Positions 12,401 to 24,100 of a DNA stretch of 64,000 nt are shown here, piece by piece. Numbering within the stretch: position 1 is the first letter of the stretch; each line of letters begins with the position of its first letter. Made by a program: the position numbers and the translations under genes. Source of the DNA: Syngnathus acus (taxonomy: Eukaryota > Chordata > Actinopteri > Syngnathiformes > Syngnathidae). The stretch covers positions 7,698,001-7,762,000 of the forward strand of contig NC_051106.1 of NCBI RefSeq assembly GCF_901709675.1, written 5' to 3'. Below the pieces are notes generated by a model. The model had not been told where the DNA came from, made no database searches, and saw only the letters and a list, made by a program, of their open reading frames with translations.

Positions 12401-13837
12401 CACCGGCGCTTCCTCAGACATGCATCCGCCCTCGCTCTCCGAATCGCAAGTACGCACATGAGCGTCCCTCCGTTGACAAACCGCCCGCTGATTCTATCGT
12501 TTTGTTCCCGTCCCCTTGTAGCCGAGGAGCCTGATTGCCAATTTTTTGGCAGCGCCGTCCGCTCAGCCCTCGGTTCATTTTGACCGGGATGGTTCACTGA
12601 GCGGTCACGTGGTGGCGGCCAGCGACGCCGTGGCGGCCTTGCGCTCGCTTTCCCCAATCAGCAGCAGTCTTCACCTGAGGGGCAGCTTCAGTGGGGCTTA
12701 CAGGACCGCCGGGAACGCCTCCGCCACGAGCAGGACCATGGCAGGCTCTGGGTACGAGCAGTATATCTGAAAATAATACAGCAGATAAACTCTCCTATTC
12801 GCAGTTATTGCATTCAGTCTAATTTGTTTTTTTGCTCTCTTTACTCAATTCCCAAAGGACGGACGCCCGCACGATGAGTTCAGGCAGCAGTGCATGGGAG
12901 GCTCAACTCACCAGTTTGGTCTTGTCCGAGTACGCCTCCACGGAGATGAGCATTCACGCACTTTACATGCACGAGGTAAGTGCAAGTGTCCACAGTTGTT
13001 CTTGAGCTATTTTTTTTTAACGTTTATCATTTCTTTTGACGCAGTTGCACAAACAGCAGTCCCGTGGCAATGCGCTCTCCCGGCACACGTGGCACAGGCA
13101 GGAGAGCGACGAGAGCAGTGACAGCATCCCGGACGAGGTGAAAAGCGTGCCCGGCTCGCGCTATAAACACCTACCACGCTCGCACACCTTCCCTACCACG
13201 GTGCCCAGCCCCACCGCCATCCCTACTTCGGCTTCTGATGGCGCCGCCGCCGCGGGCCCGGAGGGGACGGCGTCACAACAGGGCGGCAGTAACCGGCGGC
13301 CATACGCCGGTAAGTCGCAGGGCAGGCAGAGTATACAACGTTTGATTGTGGATTGAATCTCATGATGAAGTTAACACTCTGCTTCCCACGCAGATATTTT
13401 ATGTACAGGGGGGAAGGTGACGAGGTCCGCTCGTGTTCCGATGGGTGGCTGGGCAGAAGAGTCGCACCAATTGGCACCACGCCGCCACGAGTCACTACCG
13501 GAGGAGAGCTCGGAGGATGAGTTGCCACCGCACATCCACAAGGTACACGCTGCACCTAAAGTCTGGATCCAAAAGGCTACATTCTCTCTTTGCGCATTTT
13601 GTTTCACGTACCACTCGTCACCGAGTTGTAATCTTCCATCCAGTTCTGACACACCCTAGTGTTGCACTTTAGTGTAAACAACAGAGGCGTGGTTGGTTGC
13701 ATTCTGAGGTTGGGTGCAAATCTCTTTGAAATACTTGAGATCAAATAAAGTATTAAAATGAAAATACCTCACATAGCAACTCTGTTGTCGTAAAATAACA
13801 TGGAAATAAACTGCTTGTTTCATTTCAGGTTTGTTAG
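9489..13837 (+). CDS. atg9a: Autophagy-related protein 9A (lipid scramblase)
   Basis: ATG9A is the multispanning membrane protein of Golgi/endosome vesicles that seed autophagosomes; it scrambles lipids supplied by ATG2. Eighteen coding exons join in frame to 856 codons (human 839 aa): 9489-9591, 9667-9710, 9909-9973, 10070-10219, 10301-10442, 10522-10662, 10731-10851, 10985-11160, 11224-11346, 11422-11609, 11688-11841, 11973-12152, 12237-12449, 12522-12751, 12858-12975, 13045-13309, 13394-13542, 13829-13837. The N-terminus MAHFDTEYQRLEASYSDSPP keeps the YxxØE and dileucine (ENLL) sorting signals. The core shows NCVDYDILFANK, WGPGSLF, LTIYDEDVLAVEHVL and FFRNFTVEVVGVGD, which fit ATG9A and not the diverged ATG9B. 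The C-terminal tail is Ser/Pro-rich. The last exon adds only Val-Cys-stop. Intron 2 is AT-AC type. The start is chosen by exact N-terminal match. Confidence 0.96.
9711..9908 (+). other. atg9a: U12-type AT-AC intron (atg9a intron 2)
   Basis: The intron starts ATATCCTTTT, the minor-spliceosome AT-AC 5' site. It ends TTTTAC, with a branch-site match TCCTTAAC at 9892-9899 whose branch A is 10 nt from the end. Only this junction joins ...FFQR to VYNLHQ, which is the conserved ATG9A sequence. No GT-AG pair here keeps the frame. Confidence 0.9.
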
Positions 13838-14359
13838 CTACGACATCAGATCAACCAGTGGATTCCCTTCAACGACACCTAAACACGCCAACTTTGACTG
13901 GACTTTTCTCTTTGACTCTGATAGTAAAAATTATGTAAGAATGGACCCTGAATTGACATTTTGCATGAGATAGTTCAGCGTTATTTTAAAAAAGACGGTG
14001 AGTTATGCACACTTGCTGTGAAAAGATAACAGATTCAGGTGGTTTTCGCTACTACTATCTTGAACTAAGGTCATCATGAACAATTCTCAGTTTATGTCGT
14101 TAATGCTAACCAAGAGAAGAAGTTATTTCATCGTAGCATTAGCAGCACGACTCGAAATATCATCAATTCACCATTCTTGATACAGTTGAATGACTTGGTG
14201 TTTGCATGTGTCGCCTGAACGTTTACGATTTTTTTTGTTTTTTAAATTATGTGACTCACAAAAGGGATGTGCCATAGAGATGATTGTCAATCCAATGAGA
14301 TGCTGAATGTTATGGGTGTAGTAAAGAGATTAGTTTTATGTTGTTCATAGTTATTGTAA

Positions 14360-14365
14360 AATAAA
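14360..14365 (+). terminator. atg9a: atg9a poly(A) signal
   Basis: AATAAA lies about 520 bp after the stop codon and is the last such hexamer before the tRNA gene. An earlier AATAAA near 13744 is upstream of the final coding exon and cannot serve the full-length mRNA. Confidence 0.5.
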
Positions 14366-14549
14366 GATTTGTACAGATGTAAATTCAGCCATTAAACTGA
14401 CGTAATCTAATCGATTTATGTCCCTGTTTTCTGAGAGCAACCGGATACCAAACGGACGTAATAACCTATTTCTGTCTCGATCTTTCTGAATTTCGCCCGC
14501 ACCCGTTTTATGTTTCATTATAAACATTATTTCCACCTGATATGTCAGA

Positions 14550-14622
14550 GCCCGGATAGCTCAGTCGGTAGAGCATCAGACTTTTAATCTGAGGGTCCAG
14601 GGTTCAAGTCCCTGTTCGGGCG
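14550..14622 (+). tRNA. tRNA-Lys (anticodon TTT)
   Basis: The 73-nt cloverleaf has acceptor arm GCCCGGA paired with TTCGGGC (one G-T pair) and discriminator G. The A box is TAGCTCAGTCGG, the anticodon loop CTTTTAA carries TTT, and the B box is GGTTCAAGTCC. A run of eight T at 14626-14633 is the pol III terminator. No intron and no encoded CCA, as expected for a eukaryotic gene. Its arms are intact, unlike the SINE-borne tRNA heads elsewhere in the window. Confidence 0.97.
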
Positions 14623-14769
14623 AAGTTTTTTTTCCATTTCTTCGATAAATGCAGTAAAATATATACGTAACCTCTTTTGAATTCACTCGACAGTCGCACA
14701 ATTTTGTTTACCTTATACTACACTACGTACAATACTACGTTCTCTTTTGAGCATGTTGCAATAACATTC

Positions 14770-15143
14770 CATTGTTCTGTCCTGATTGGCTCTCGGGGCA
14801 AAATAGTCAAGCATTGGAACATCAGGCCGCGATTTGATTGGTCATCAAGTTTCCACATTCGCTTGGCGTTCCCACCAGTGGGCGGTTTCTTTTCCGTTGT
14901 GCTATATTTACCGACAATCTCATTGGACGAAGAGGCGGAACGCGACGATTCTGATTGGCTCTTTTGGTCAGAAAACACAAATTTACTTGGCGGCCATATT
15001 GAATAGCGTTTGACAGTTTTGCGTCTCGAGGAAGCTTGAAGATTTCTTAATGTTAACTTATGCTCAGAAAAAATAAAAGTTGTGCTTTTCAGTCAACTCG
15101 GGACGTTTGTCCTACATTTTAATATTTTCGCCTTAGCCAGGAA
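14770..15143 (+). promoter_or_regulatory. pcnt: pcnt promoter with four inverted CCAAT boxes
   Basis: ATTGG occurs at 14785-14789, 14837-14841, 14922-14926 and 14954-14958, three of them as GATTGG. All four lie in the same orientation within 175 bp, ending about 190 bp before the pcnt start codon. Such arrays bind NF-Y and are typical of cell-cycle genes. No TATA box is obvious. Confidence 0.55.
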
Positions 15144-18100
15144 ATGGACGAAGATGAACGCCAGAAGAAACTAGAGGCGGGAAGAGCTAAGGTTGGTGGC
15201 TGGGCTAACAGTGCGCACACGCTAGTGTTTGGATGCTAGCACGTTAGCCAACTCTTTTGTCACAGATTTATATTGCTCATTGCTTGGCTACGCTGAATTC
15301 ACACCACTTTGCCAACTATTCGCCATTGTACGTCTCACATTCTCCTGGCTACGCGTGAGAGGCAATGATACAATTGCGACGTAAACTCATTTGGCGCGCT
15401 GAAAACGCGGGTTAGTGCAATCGTGATAACAACACCCAACTTTTCAAATCGGCGCAGTTCTTTTGCATTCAGAAAAAAAAAGGTTTCAGGCATCAGAATC
15501 ATCATTTTTTGTTACACATATCAAGAAGGAATGTAGATAAACAGTTCCTTTTACTGCATTTAGGTAGAAGCAGGTAGTCAAATAATAATAAAACATTAAT
15601 AACTACTCTTGTGGAATAATCTATAACAATAGTTACTGGATTTCGTCATTGTCAGGGGTCAACATGTTGGGGCCACAATATGGAACCACTTTTGCCTTTA
15701 TGGTTTTGGGTCGCAGAAATGTGATATTCAAATGAAAATAGGATGACTGAAGGATAACTCTGAATTTTTGTCTGGTGACCACAATAGGTTTGACTCTTTA
15801 TAACAGCTCCATGCTGCTTGTCAAGTACAATACTTATTTCATCTTGCGATATTCTCTATTCATGCAGAACTCCTCTAACATGCCACGAAAGCAGTCGGTA
15901 AGTAAGGACGAAGATGAGATGACATAACTTTGAATTATTCTTATGGATTCAAGACTCTTGTGGGTGGTGTGCCTTTCCCCGCTGAAACATTTCACTGCCA
16001 CTCTTGTGCAAGGAGGTGTGGTCAATCTCATGAATGGTGTTTCTATAGTCATTGCTGTTGCTTCAATTGATTTGCAGTTTTTAATATTTCAGTTCTGTTT
16101 GCACACACTGTTTTCAGTGTAATCTCAGCAGGCTTCTCGGGCATTGCTTTTGTTGATGACAAAATTGCAACTCGACACTCAACTGCTGTTTAGTCACATG
16201 CGAGTGGCCTTGGGCTATATTTCAGCACTTCTACTGTGACAGTCACTAATTATTTGTGCTATGTTCAAGCAGAGGCAGTGAATAGGATTCTTGAAAATGC
16301 TATTTTCAGATTTAAAAGAAAAACAAAAAAAACATGGTCTGTTCCGTAATGTAGTTAAAGTCCCAATGATCATCACACACACATCTGGGTGTGGTAAGAT
16401 TTGTCCTCTGCATTTAAAGATGAGATTTTGATCCATCCCCTGGGGGAGAGGGGAGCCCCAATTCCAACCCCTTACACTGAGTGCCAAGCAGGGAAGAATT
16501 TTTATAGTCTTTGGTCTGACCCGGACGGGGTTTGAACCCACAACCTTCCAGTCTCAGGGCGGACACTCTACCACTTGCCCACTGAGTTGGTGACTAGCTC
16601 TCATATCAAGCTGCATCTTCACCCTGTAGCAGTCAAACCACACGTGCAGAATTAGAATCATTGCGAGACTGTCTTATAAATCGACTTTCCTTTTGCTATG
16701 ATTCATTGCACTAATCCACAATTACATTAGCAGAGCCCGAGTTACTGTATGTGACATGATGGCAGTAGTAACAAGGCGCTGAACCCAACATGCGCATGCG
16801 TGTGACTCCTCGCATAGAGCAACAAGTAGCTCTCCCAAGGCCATGTCGTCTTGAATCGAATTGAACGCTCTGTTGCGCGCACACACACACGCACACACAC
16901 TCTGCTTTGTCTCCTCCTCTCCGTATGAATAGTCCCGATGCGCCGCCTTGTTTTCCTCCGTCTAGACTCATACCATCCCTTATTCAGAGTTTGCGCGTCC
17001 CTCGGCTCAGTGCGGTGCTCACATTATGATGAAGGAGTGGCAGGAGAATCTGCCGCCGGGCATCTACGAAACGGTGGTCACGAGGGGGCTTCACAATCTG
17101 AACGACTCTAGTCTGATTTAAGCTGCTTAAAAATGACGGGACACAGAGAAGCATCATCAAGTGGATGGTACATGTTCAAAAATGAATAAGGTCTGATTTT
17201 GCATGGGTGGCCTCCTCGAAGCTCAAGTTTGGAATTTCTTCTACTTTTTATTGTACCGAATCGATTCACCAGAATGGGGATGATCAACGGTGCACACTTT
17301 TTGTGACTCTTCGTCTTTTTCTTGACTTTTTTTTTTTTTTTTTTTTTTTAAAGTCCGCCATGCTACTGGTGTGGTGGTGCTCAGCGGTGCTGACCTACGT
17401 GTCCATCTACCTCTCGCTGTCTTTCCTGCGTAGCTTGCTAGCTTCCGACAGAAGCGGGCGAAGAGCAACGGTGCGGGGGCGGCGAAAAAGGCGTCGAAGA
17501 GGACGGGCCCGCCTGTCACGCAGGATGACGGTGCGACGCAAGACTCCCACATAGTGCTGCCGGCGCCGCCAGCAAATCACAACGAGACGGATGGGAACTC
17601 CGTACACGAGGTACGCTTCCAACTGCAACATCTTCCGAGTCAAACAGACACAAGAACTGACGGGTAGACACCACGTGGGAAAAATCTGACCAACTCGGAA
17701 GCTTTGGGTACTTTTAAAGCACATGGGTCTGGTGAACTTTGACCCTATTATGAGCTGCCCGCAGTCTCGCTCAGGTTGCACCAAAGTTGAGGTTTAAAAC
17801 TAAAGGTGAGCTTGTGTCTTATTTTATCATTTTTCTTGATTTCACTTTTCAACCACATTTTCCAAGGCGCTACATAAGTAGTCGTCATTACTATGTATGA
17901 AGCTGTGCTATTTTTCAAAACACTCCCATTATCCCAATTTGCCTTTGCGGTGGGCGACGACGCGATGGCTCAAACGTGCGCAGTGCGTGTCGGCGTGATT
18001 TGTGTTCTCGTCGCTCGCTTTAACGAGTAACCCGGTAACCCTCCTCTCCGCTCGGCTCTGCGAACATATATTACAGAAATGGGTCACTAACCATCATGTT

Positions 18101-21100
18101 GCCTGCGAGCCGTGTTGTCATGGCAACCTGGCCCGGATTAACTGACATTTACAGACCCCCCTTTTTTTTTTTTTCTCTTTTCAACACAACAAGCAAGTGT
18201 GTTTTGTAAGAGTTTAAATGCAAAGCAATGTTTGAACTTGTTTAATCTTTAACGCCCGTGTCCGTAGGATACACCGAAGCCCCAAAACGCAGAGGTTCAC
18301 CGACAGAAGGACGAGCTTCTCACCACGGAGGCGAACATTTCACCCGTCGGTGAACTGAGAGATGACGAGCTGCTTGCGCTCACCAGTCAAGAACAGTTGC
18401 AGGTACGCACCATCGAGGCTCTTTGTCACACCGGGTTCCAAATTCAACATTATTTCATTCACCTTTGCAGCAGTTAAAGCAGGCCGTGGAGAAGCGCAAC
18501 GAAATCATCGCCAAGCTCACCTCTAAACTGCAGGAGGCGCTGGCCAGTCGAGACGAGGTCCAGCTGGAGGTGCAGTCCCTCGCCGGCCAGATCCAGGACC
18601 TACAGAAACAGCTCCAACAGGTCTGGATGGGGAAGACGGTTTAAAAGTGGAAACTAAACTTCAATCTGTAAATATTCTGTGACGCAGACCAGCGTGGGCT
18701 TTCAACGCCTTAAAAATCAGCCCGGAGCAGACATCTGTGATGCGGCTAAACAGCAGTGGATGCTCACCTCCCAAAATGAGGACCTCAGCACGGAAGAGGC
18801 ATCGAGTGAGCGGTCGGGAAGTGGTGCCCGAACCGGCGCCGAGGGCTTTGGCACCGACAGCGAGACGGAGACGGACAACGTCCTGTCCGAGCTGAGGGCT
18901 AAGCTACGAGAGGAGAAGGACAACTGCCTACGCCTGTGTTCCGAGCTGGAAAAAGAGAAGGAGAGTCACCAACACGTGCTCAGCCAGCTGAGCGAAGTCC
19001 GGACTCACTACCTCGAGGAGAAGGAGGTGTTCACCCGCCGTCTCCAAAACGTTGAGGACGAGCGACTGAAACAGGAGGAAGCTATGAGGAAGTTGGAAGA
19101 GGAGCACAGAGAAGAGCTGGAGAGGATCAACCGGCTGTTGGAGGAGAGCGCCAAAGAAGTCACGGGACTGAAAGCTTCCAAGAACCTTCAGAATCAGGCC
19201 AAAGCTGGTTTTGGTTACTCTGAGGTCGCCGGCATCGACAAAAGCAACGGCGAAATTGGGCCGGTTGAGGACAGCTTGAATGTGTCGTCTTCTGGGGACA
19301 TTCTGATGGAACGCTACTTTGCATCGTCTTCACAGGTTCATGTCGGGCCTTGCGGTCAGCTGGACATCTCTTCAGACCAAAGGTTTGATCACTTTTGTTC
19401 TCCTGTGCTTTTGCTGTGTCAACCTCACCATTTTATTTTCGATAAAATTGCACCTCCCCTTTACAGCTTTGAGCTGAACAGTGACCTTTTCTGCGAGCAA
19501 CCTCTGCTATCCATCTCCAACTGTGCTCCCAAAGAGGACTCGGACGTTCACGACGACTCACCCTTCGTTCGTGCGTCTGAAAGTTCAAACGCCTTATGGC
19601 TCAACGACTCCGTTTTTGAGCCAGCGGGGACGAGCGGCGAGACGGACCTCAAACAGCAGTGCAGGGAGCTGCGTCAGGAGCTGTCCATGAAGGACCGCGA
19701 ACTAAACGTGATGCGAGATGAAGTGTGCAAGACTGCAGAAGAGGTGGAGGAGGTTAGGAACAGGTACAGACTCAAGTTGTCAACGATTCAAAAATTTTTT
19801 ACTCTGCCATTTGGAGCAAGCGCACCGCTAACGCCATCTTTGTCCAGGTGGGCTCAAGTTACGGAGGAGCTCATGGAAGCCCTCCGAGAGCTCGAGGAAG
19901 AGAAGGAGCGAAGGATTTGCGCCGAGGAGGAGTTGGACCTGAGAAGTCAAGATGGCCTTAAGAACAACCCAGCCGCCTTATCGGAGGAAACGTCCCCGCT
20001 GGTCTCTTCGGTAGAGGAGGATGAAGCGTCTGAGAAGCTAAATGAGGGGAACGAGACGCTGTTCCTGTTGCAGCAAAACCAGCAGGAGATGCTGGAAGCG
20101 TCTCTACAGAAGATTAAACAGACTGCTGATGGTACTTTACATGCTGACAACCGTCTGCAAACACTGCAGGTACCTTTGGGGAAAAAAGATTTAGATGAAG
20201 ATAACATGATTACTGCTGAAATGATGCAAACAACTGTTCCCTTTCCCCCTCCAAGGAAAATTATAACAAAGTTACATCGGAGCTGGAAGAGACAAAAATA
20301 ATGTATCAAACCACTTCTGCTCTACTGGATGAAAGAACCTCGGCAATGGACCTAACAGCGGAGGAGCTCCAAAGCACACGTGCTCACCTACTAGATGTCC
20401 AAATGGAGGTCAAAAACCTGCAGGTAGAATTGGAGAAGAAGTGCAGCCATTTGCAAAATGCTGAGAAGCGCAGGAGTGAACTGGAAGCTGAGATGGTCAA
20501 CCTGGAGGAGGCCCAAGCTCTGGCAAAGCAAGAGAAAGGCAGATACCAGAGCAAAGAAGAGGAGATGGTTGAACAAATGAAGAAGATGGAACAGGTTCTC
20601 AGGGAGGAACTTGAACACTTTGAGAACTTGCTGCAAGTCAAGGATGCAGAGGTGAGTCATACACCAATCACAAAAAAAAAAAAAAAAAACACCAAATTTA
20701 CACCCCCACCTCTTTTCTACAGTTTTCTGAAGAGAAAGAGAAATGGGAGGACGAGAGACGGGAGAAGGACAAAGAAGTTCAGGATGTGAGGGAAATCCTT
20801 GAGGAGCTCAGAAAGGAGCGGGAGGACGAGGTGAAGGCTTTGATAGAGCGGCAGGTCTCGGCTGTGGAGGAGGCCACGGAGAGGCTTCAGGTGTCCCACC
20901 AACAAGAGATGGCAAACCTGCTGGATCAACATCAACAAGAGGTACAACCAACATTGTTAAGGAGATTTTTCTTTTCTTCCGGCTCTGTAATGTTTTTTTT
21001 TTCCCTCCTCCTGCATAACTGCTAGATGTCAGAGTTGGACAGCCGCATGGAAAGTGAGCTGCTGGCGCAAAAAGCGGCCATGGAGCAGGAGCAGAAGCGA

Positions 21101-24100
21101 CAGATCACCCTCATTAAGCAGGTAGTCAAATTTACTTTGGTGCTGCGCTAGGCAAAGTATGGTCATACTTTAATTCTGCCCACTCAGCATTTATTTTAGA
21201 ATTAAATTTTCCAAAATTGCTTTATCAGAATTCTAGTCATTTATTAATCAATGATTGGTTCATTCATTTATTGTAAATAATAAAATGAACAGTTTTAAAA
21301 GGTTCTTGTGCACGACCATCTTCAACGCTTCCCGACGTAGGTGACGGAACGCGAGCACGAGCGGACAGTGTCGGAGCTGAAGGAGAAACACGATGAGGAG
21401 CTCAGTCGGTTGAAGACGCAAGTTCTATTGGAGGTGACGGAGAGTCTGGAAGCCGCACACCAAGTTGAAATGGAACAGGAACAGGTAAAGAAGTGAATTA
21501 TTTTATTTTTTTTGCATGACGACGTGTTTGTCAGCACCTCATTGTTGTCTTTTTTTCCCTTGCTAAGGCCAAGAAAAGCCGTGAGCTGGAAGCCTTGCGC
21601 CTGAGCTTGACGCACCACCAGCCATCCCAGCTCGTGGTCTCCGAGGAGACGGCTCTCGCAAAGCTTCAGGCGTCCCTGGGGGACCAGCACCAGTTGGAAC
21701 TGGACCGCATCAGAGAGCAGAATGAAGCACAGAGGCACCAACTGAGTGAGTTGCATCATCGTGACCTGGGTGAGTGGCTGTGTGCAGACAGCTTCAATTA
21801 TTATTATTATTTAAAATCAATTATTTCATAAGTGTTTTGTTTTTTTCTCAGAGGATTTAAAGCAGCAGTTTGCTGACGAGAAAGGTTCCATGGAGGAGAA
21901 GCAGACCAAAGAGATAAACGTCAGTCCAAAAGACTTCAGTGAATGTGTTTTTCCATATGTATCCATTTAGGAAATTTAATTTTCTGTTCTCCTTGCAGGT
22001 TCTCAGGTCAGAACTTTCCGAAACGCAGGCCTCCCTCGCCCACACCAGCCAAGCTCTTATCAAAGCCAAGGGTAGATGCAAATGTTTTAAATTTCTATGA
22101 AAACATATGAATAAGTCATGTCACTTGATGTCTTATTCTGAATACTTTCTGAATATTTCAACATGTTTTTTTTTCTTCTAAATGGCTCTCAGGTTCTCTG
22201 GAGGAGTTGATGTCCAGCCACAATGTGTTGCTTCAGGAGAGAGAGCAGCAAGTGCGCCACCTAGAGGAGATGCAGCAGCTGCAGCAAGAGGTGCCCATCA
22301 GACCAAATTTGAGCATTTTATTTTTTAACCTTCCTTTTAATTCATTCTCATCAACCAGTCAGATTATCCTTTAGATATTATTCCTCCGGTGTCGGATGTT
22401 CTCGCGCTAGTCGGCTGGGCCACTCCAAATCGAGCCGTCATGCTTTGGTCTCTGTCGAGCAGGTGACGCAGCTGCAGGAGGAGAAAGATCTGCTCAAGAA
22501 GAGCTCACAGCAGGAAGCCAGTCAATTGTGGACTCAGCTGGAGAGCATGAGAGCCAGCCGTCAAGAGCTCGGAGGTGAGCTTTACAAATTCACTGATGAA
22601 ATGCGACATCACGAACCTGAAAATGTTTTTCGCTCCAAGCATCGACCTTTTTTGTTTTTGTTATCTCAGAGCTGAAGGAGCAGCTGTTGGCTCGCTCGTC
22701 CTGCGTGGACGACATCGAGCGCCTCAAAGCCGAATTCAACCAACAAAAGCGTGAAATCAAAGAGCAGAATGAGGCTGAGCTGGAAAGCCTGAGGAGGTAT
22801 ACACCAAAACTATAATATTTCATCACATTGGTAGGGTGTCACAACTGTGCCCCTCACCCCTACCTTCAGGTATTTTGAGCAGCGGTTGCAAGTGTCTGAG
22901 GAGAGCTACCGCGAGGAAATTGCTCTGCTCCAGCTGAAACTGGTGGAAAGTGCTTTGGAAGAGTCTGTGCTCAAAACCACGAGCTGCAGGTAAACCAGCA
23001 AAGCCACCTCAACGAATCTCCTAAAATACTCACATGAAATATTTCCTCCAGCTTCATATCTCAAGAGGAAACGGACCACGTGCAACGTGACACCAGCTTT
23101 GAAGCGGACGAACAAAAGGTGAGCAAACGCAAATTGCAGTGGAATTCAGAATGCAGTGTAGAATGTGAGTATGCTGCCCCCAAGTGGAGAGAAAAATACC
23201 TGCGCCTCGCATCCGCATTTATGATTTAGTACAAGTTACTCGATTTGGTGTTTTTTCAAGTTGAAAAAAAGAATTTGAGCATCTGCCATGGTGCTGTAAA
23301 TTTGACTCAAGTCTTTGAATGCATAGAAAATGTCTCATTGTCCTATCCAGAAAATGTTTGACACTCAACTGGAGGACAAACATAAAATGGACCTCAGTGA
23401 CCTACAATCATCCTTTAAGGAAGAACTGCACCAGGTAAGTCACGTCTTTCCCATCTTTCACTCTTAACCCACCCCACATGAAAATCCGACTTTTCTGCGT
23501 GCTCATTTAGGTGCGTTCAGATCTCGCCGAACGTTACTACAGCGAACTGCAGGAGATGAAGACTCGCCATTCGCTGGAGCTGGAGCAGCTCCGAGCCAAA
23601 CTTTCTGACCGTCACTTACAAGGTGCTTTTTTTTTTTTTTTAATCCAAATATTCATGTCGCAGTTGGCAAGCCAAAATTCACCCGTAACCCGTCTCTTGC
23701 AGATATCACTCGTGTCCACATGGAGCTGACGAGACAAGTCGAGGTGGGAGGATCAAAACTAAATATGTAGAAAATGGCCGCCGTTTGACACAATAGGCTC
23801 ATTTTAATCAGGTGGAGGTTGAACTGCGTCTATGGTGCGCCATTGAGGAGCTGCACACCAATTTGACCTTCATCCACACTTTGGAGAACACGCTGGCCGA
23901 CGTGAACAAACGCAACGGCGAGTTGCATCAGATGAATGAAAAGGTACAGGAACAATTCTGAACATTCATCGATCATACGGAAGCTAAATCGAAGTGTCTG
24001 CCGCAGCTGAAAAGGGATCTCGACAAGGAGCGTGTCAGCCTTAAAGACGCTCTGGCGCAACAAGGCCAGGAGGAAATGAGGAGGATGAGAGACCTGCACC

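Noticed and set aside
15868-15900. Possible pcnt mini-exon bounded by AG and GTAAGT
   Set aside because: The protein from exon 1 (GRAK) joins directly to exon 2 (LASFRQKR), as in human. The fragment has no homologue.
19383-19466. Reading pcnt exons 5-7 as one 540-codon exon
   Set aside because: The extra stretches are T-rich with clear GT and pyrimidine-AG borders, and removing them restores heptad sequence. Retention is kept as a finding only.
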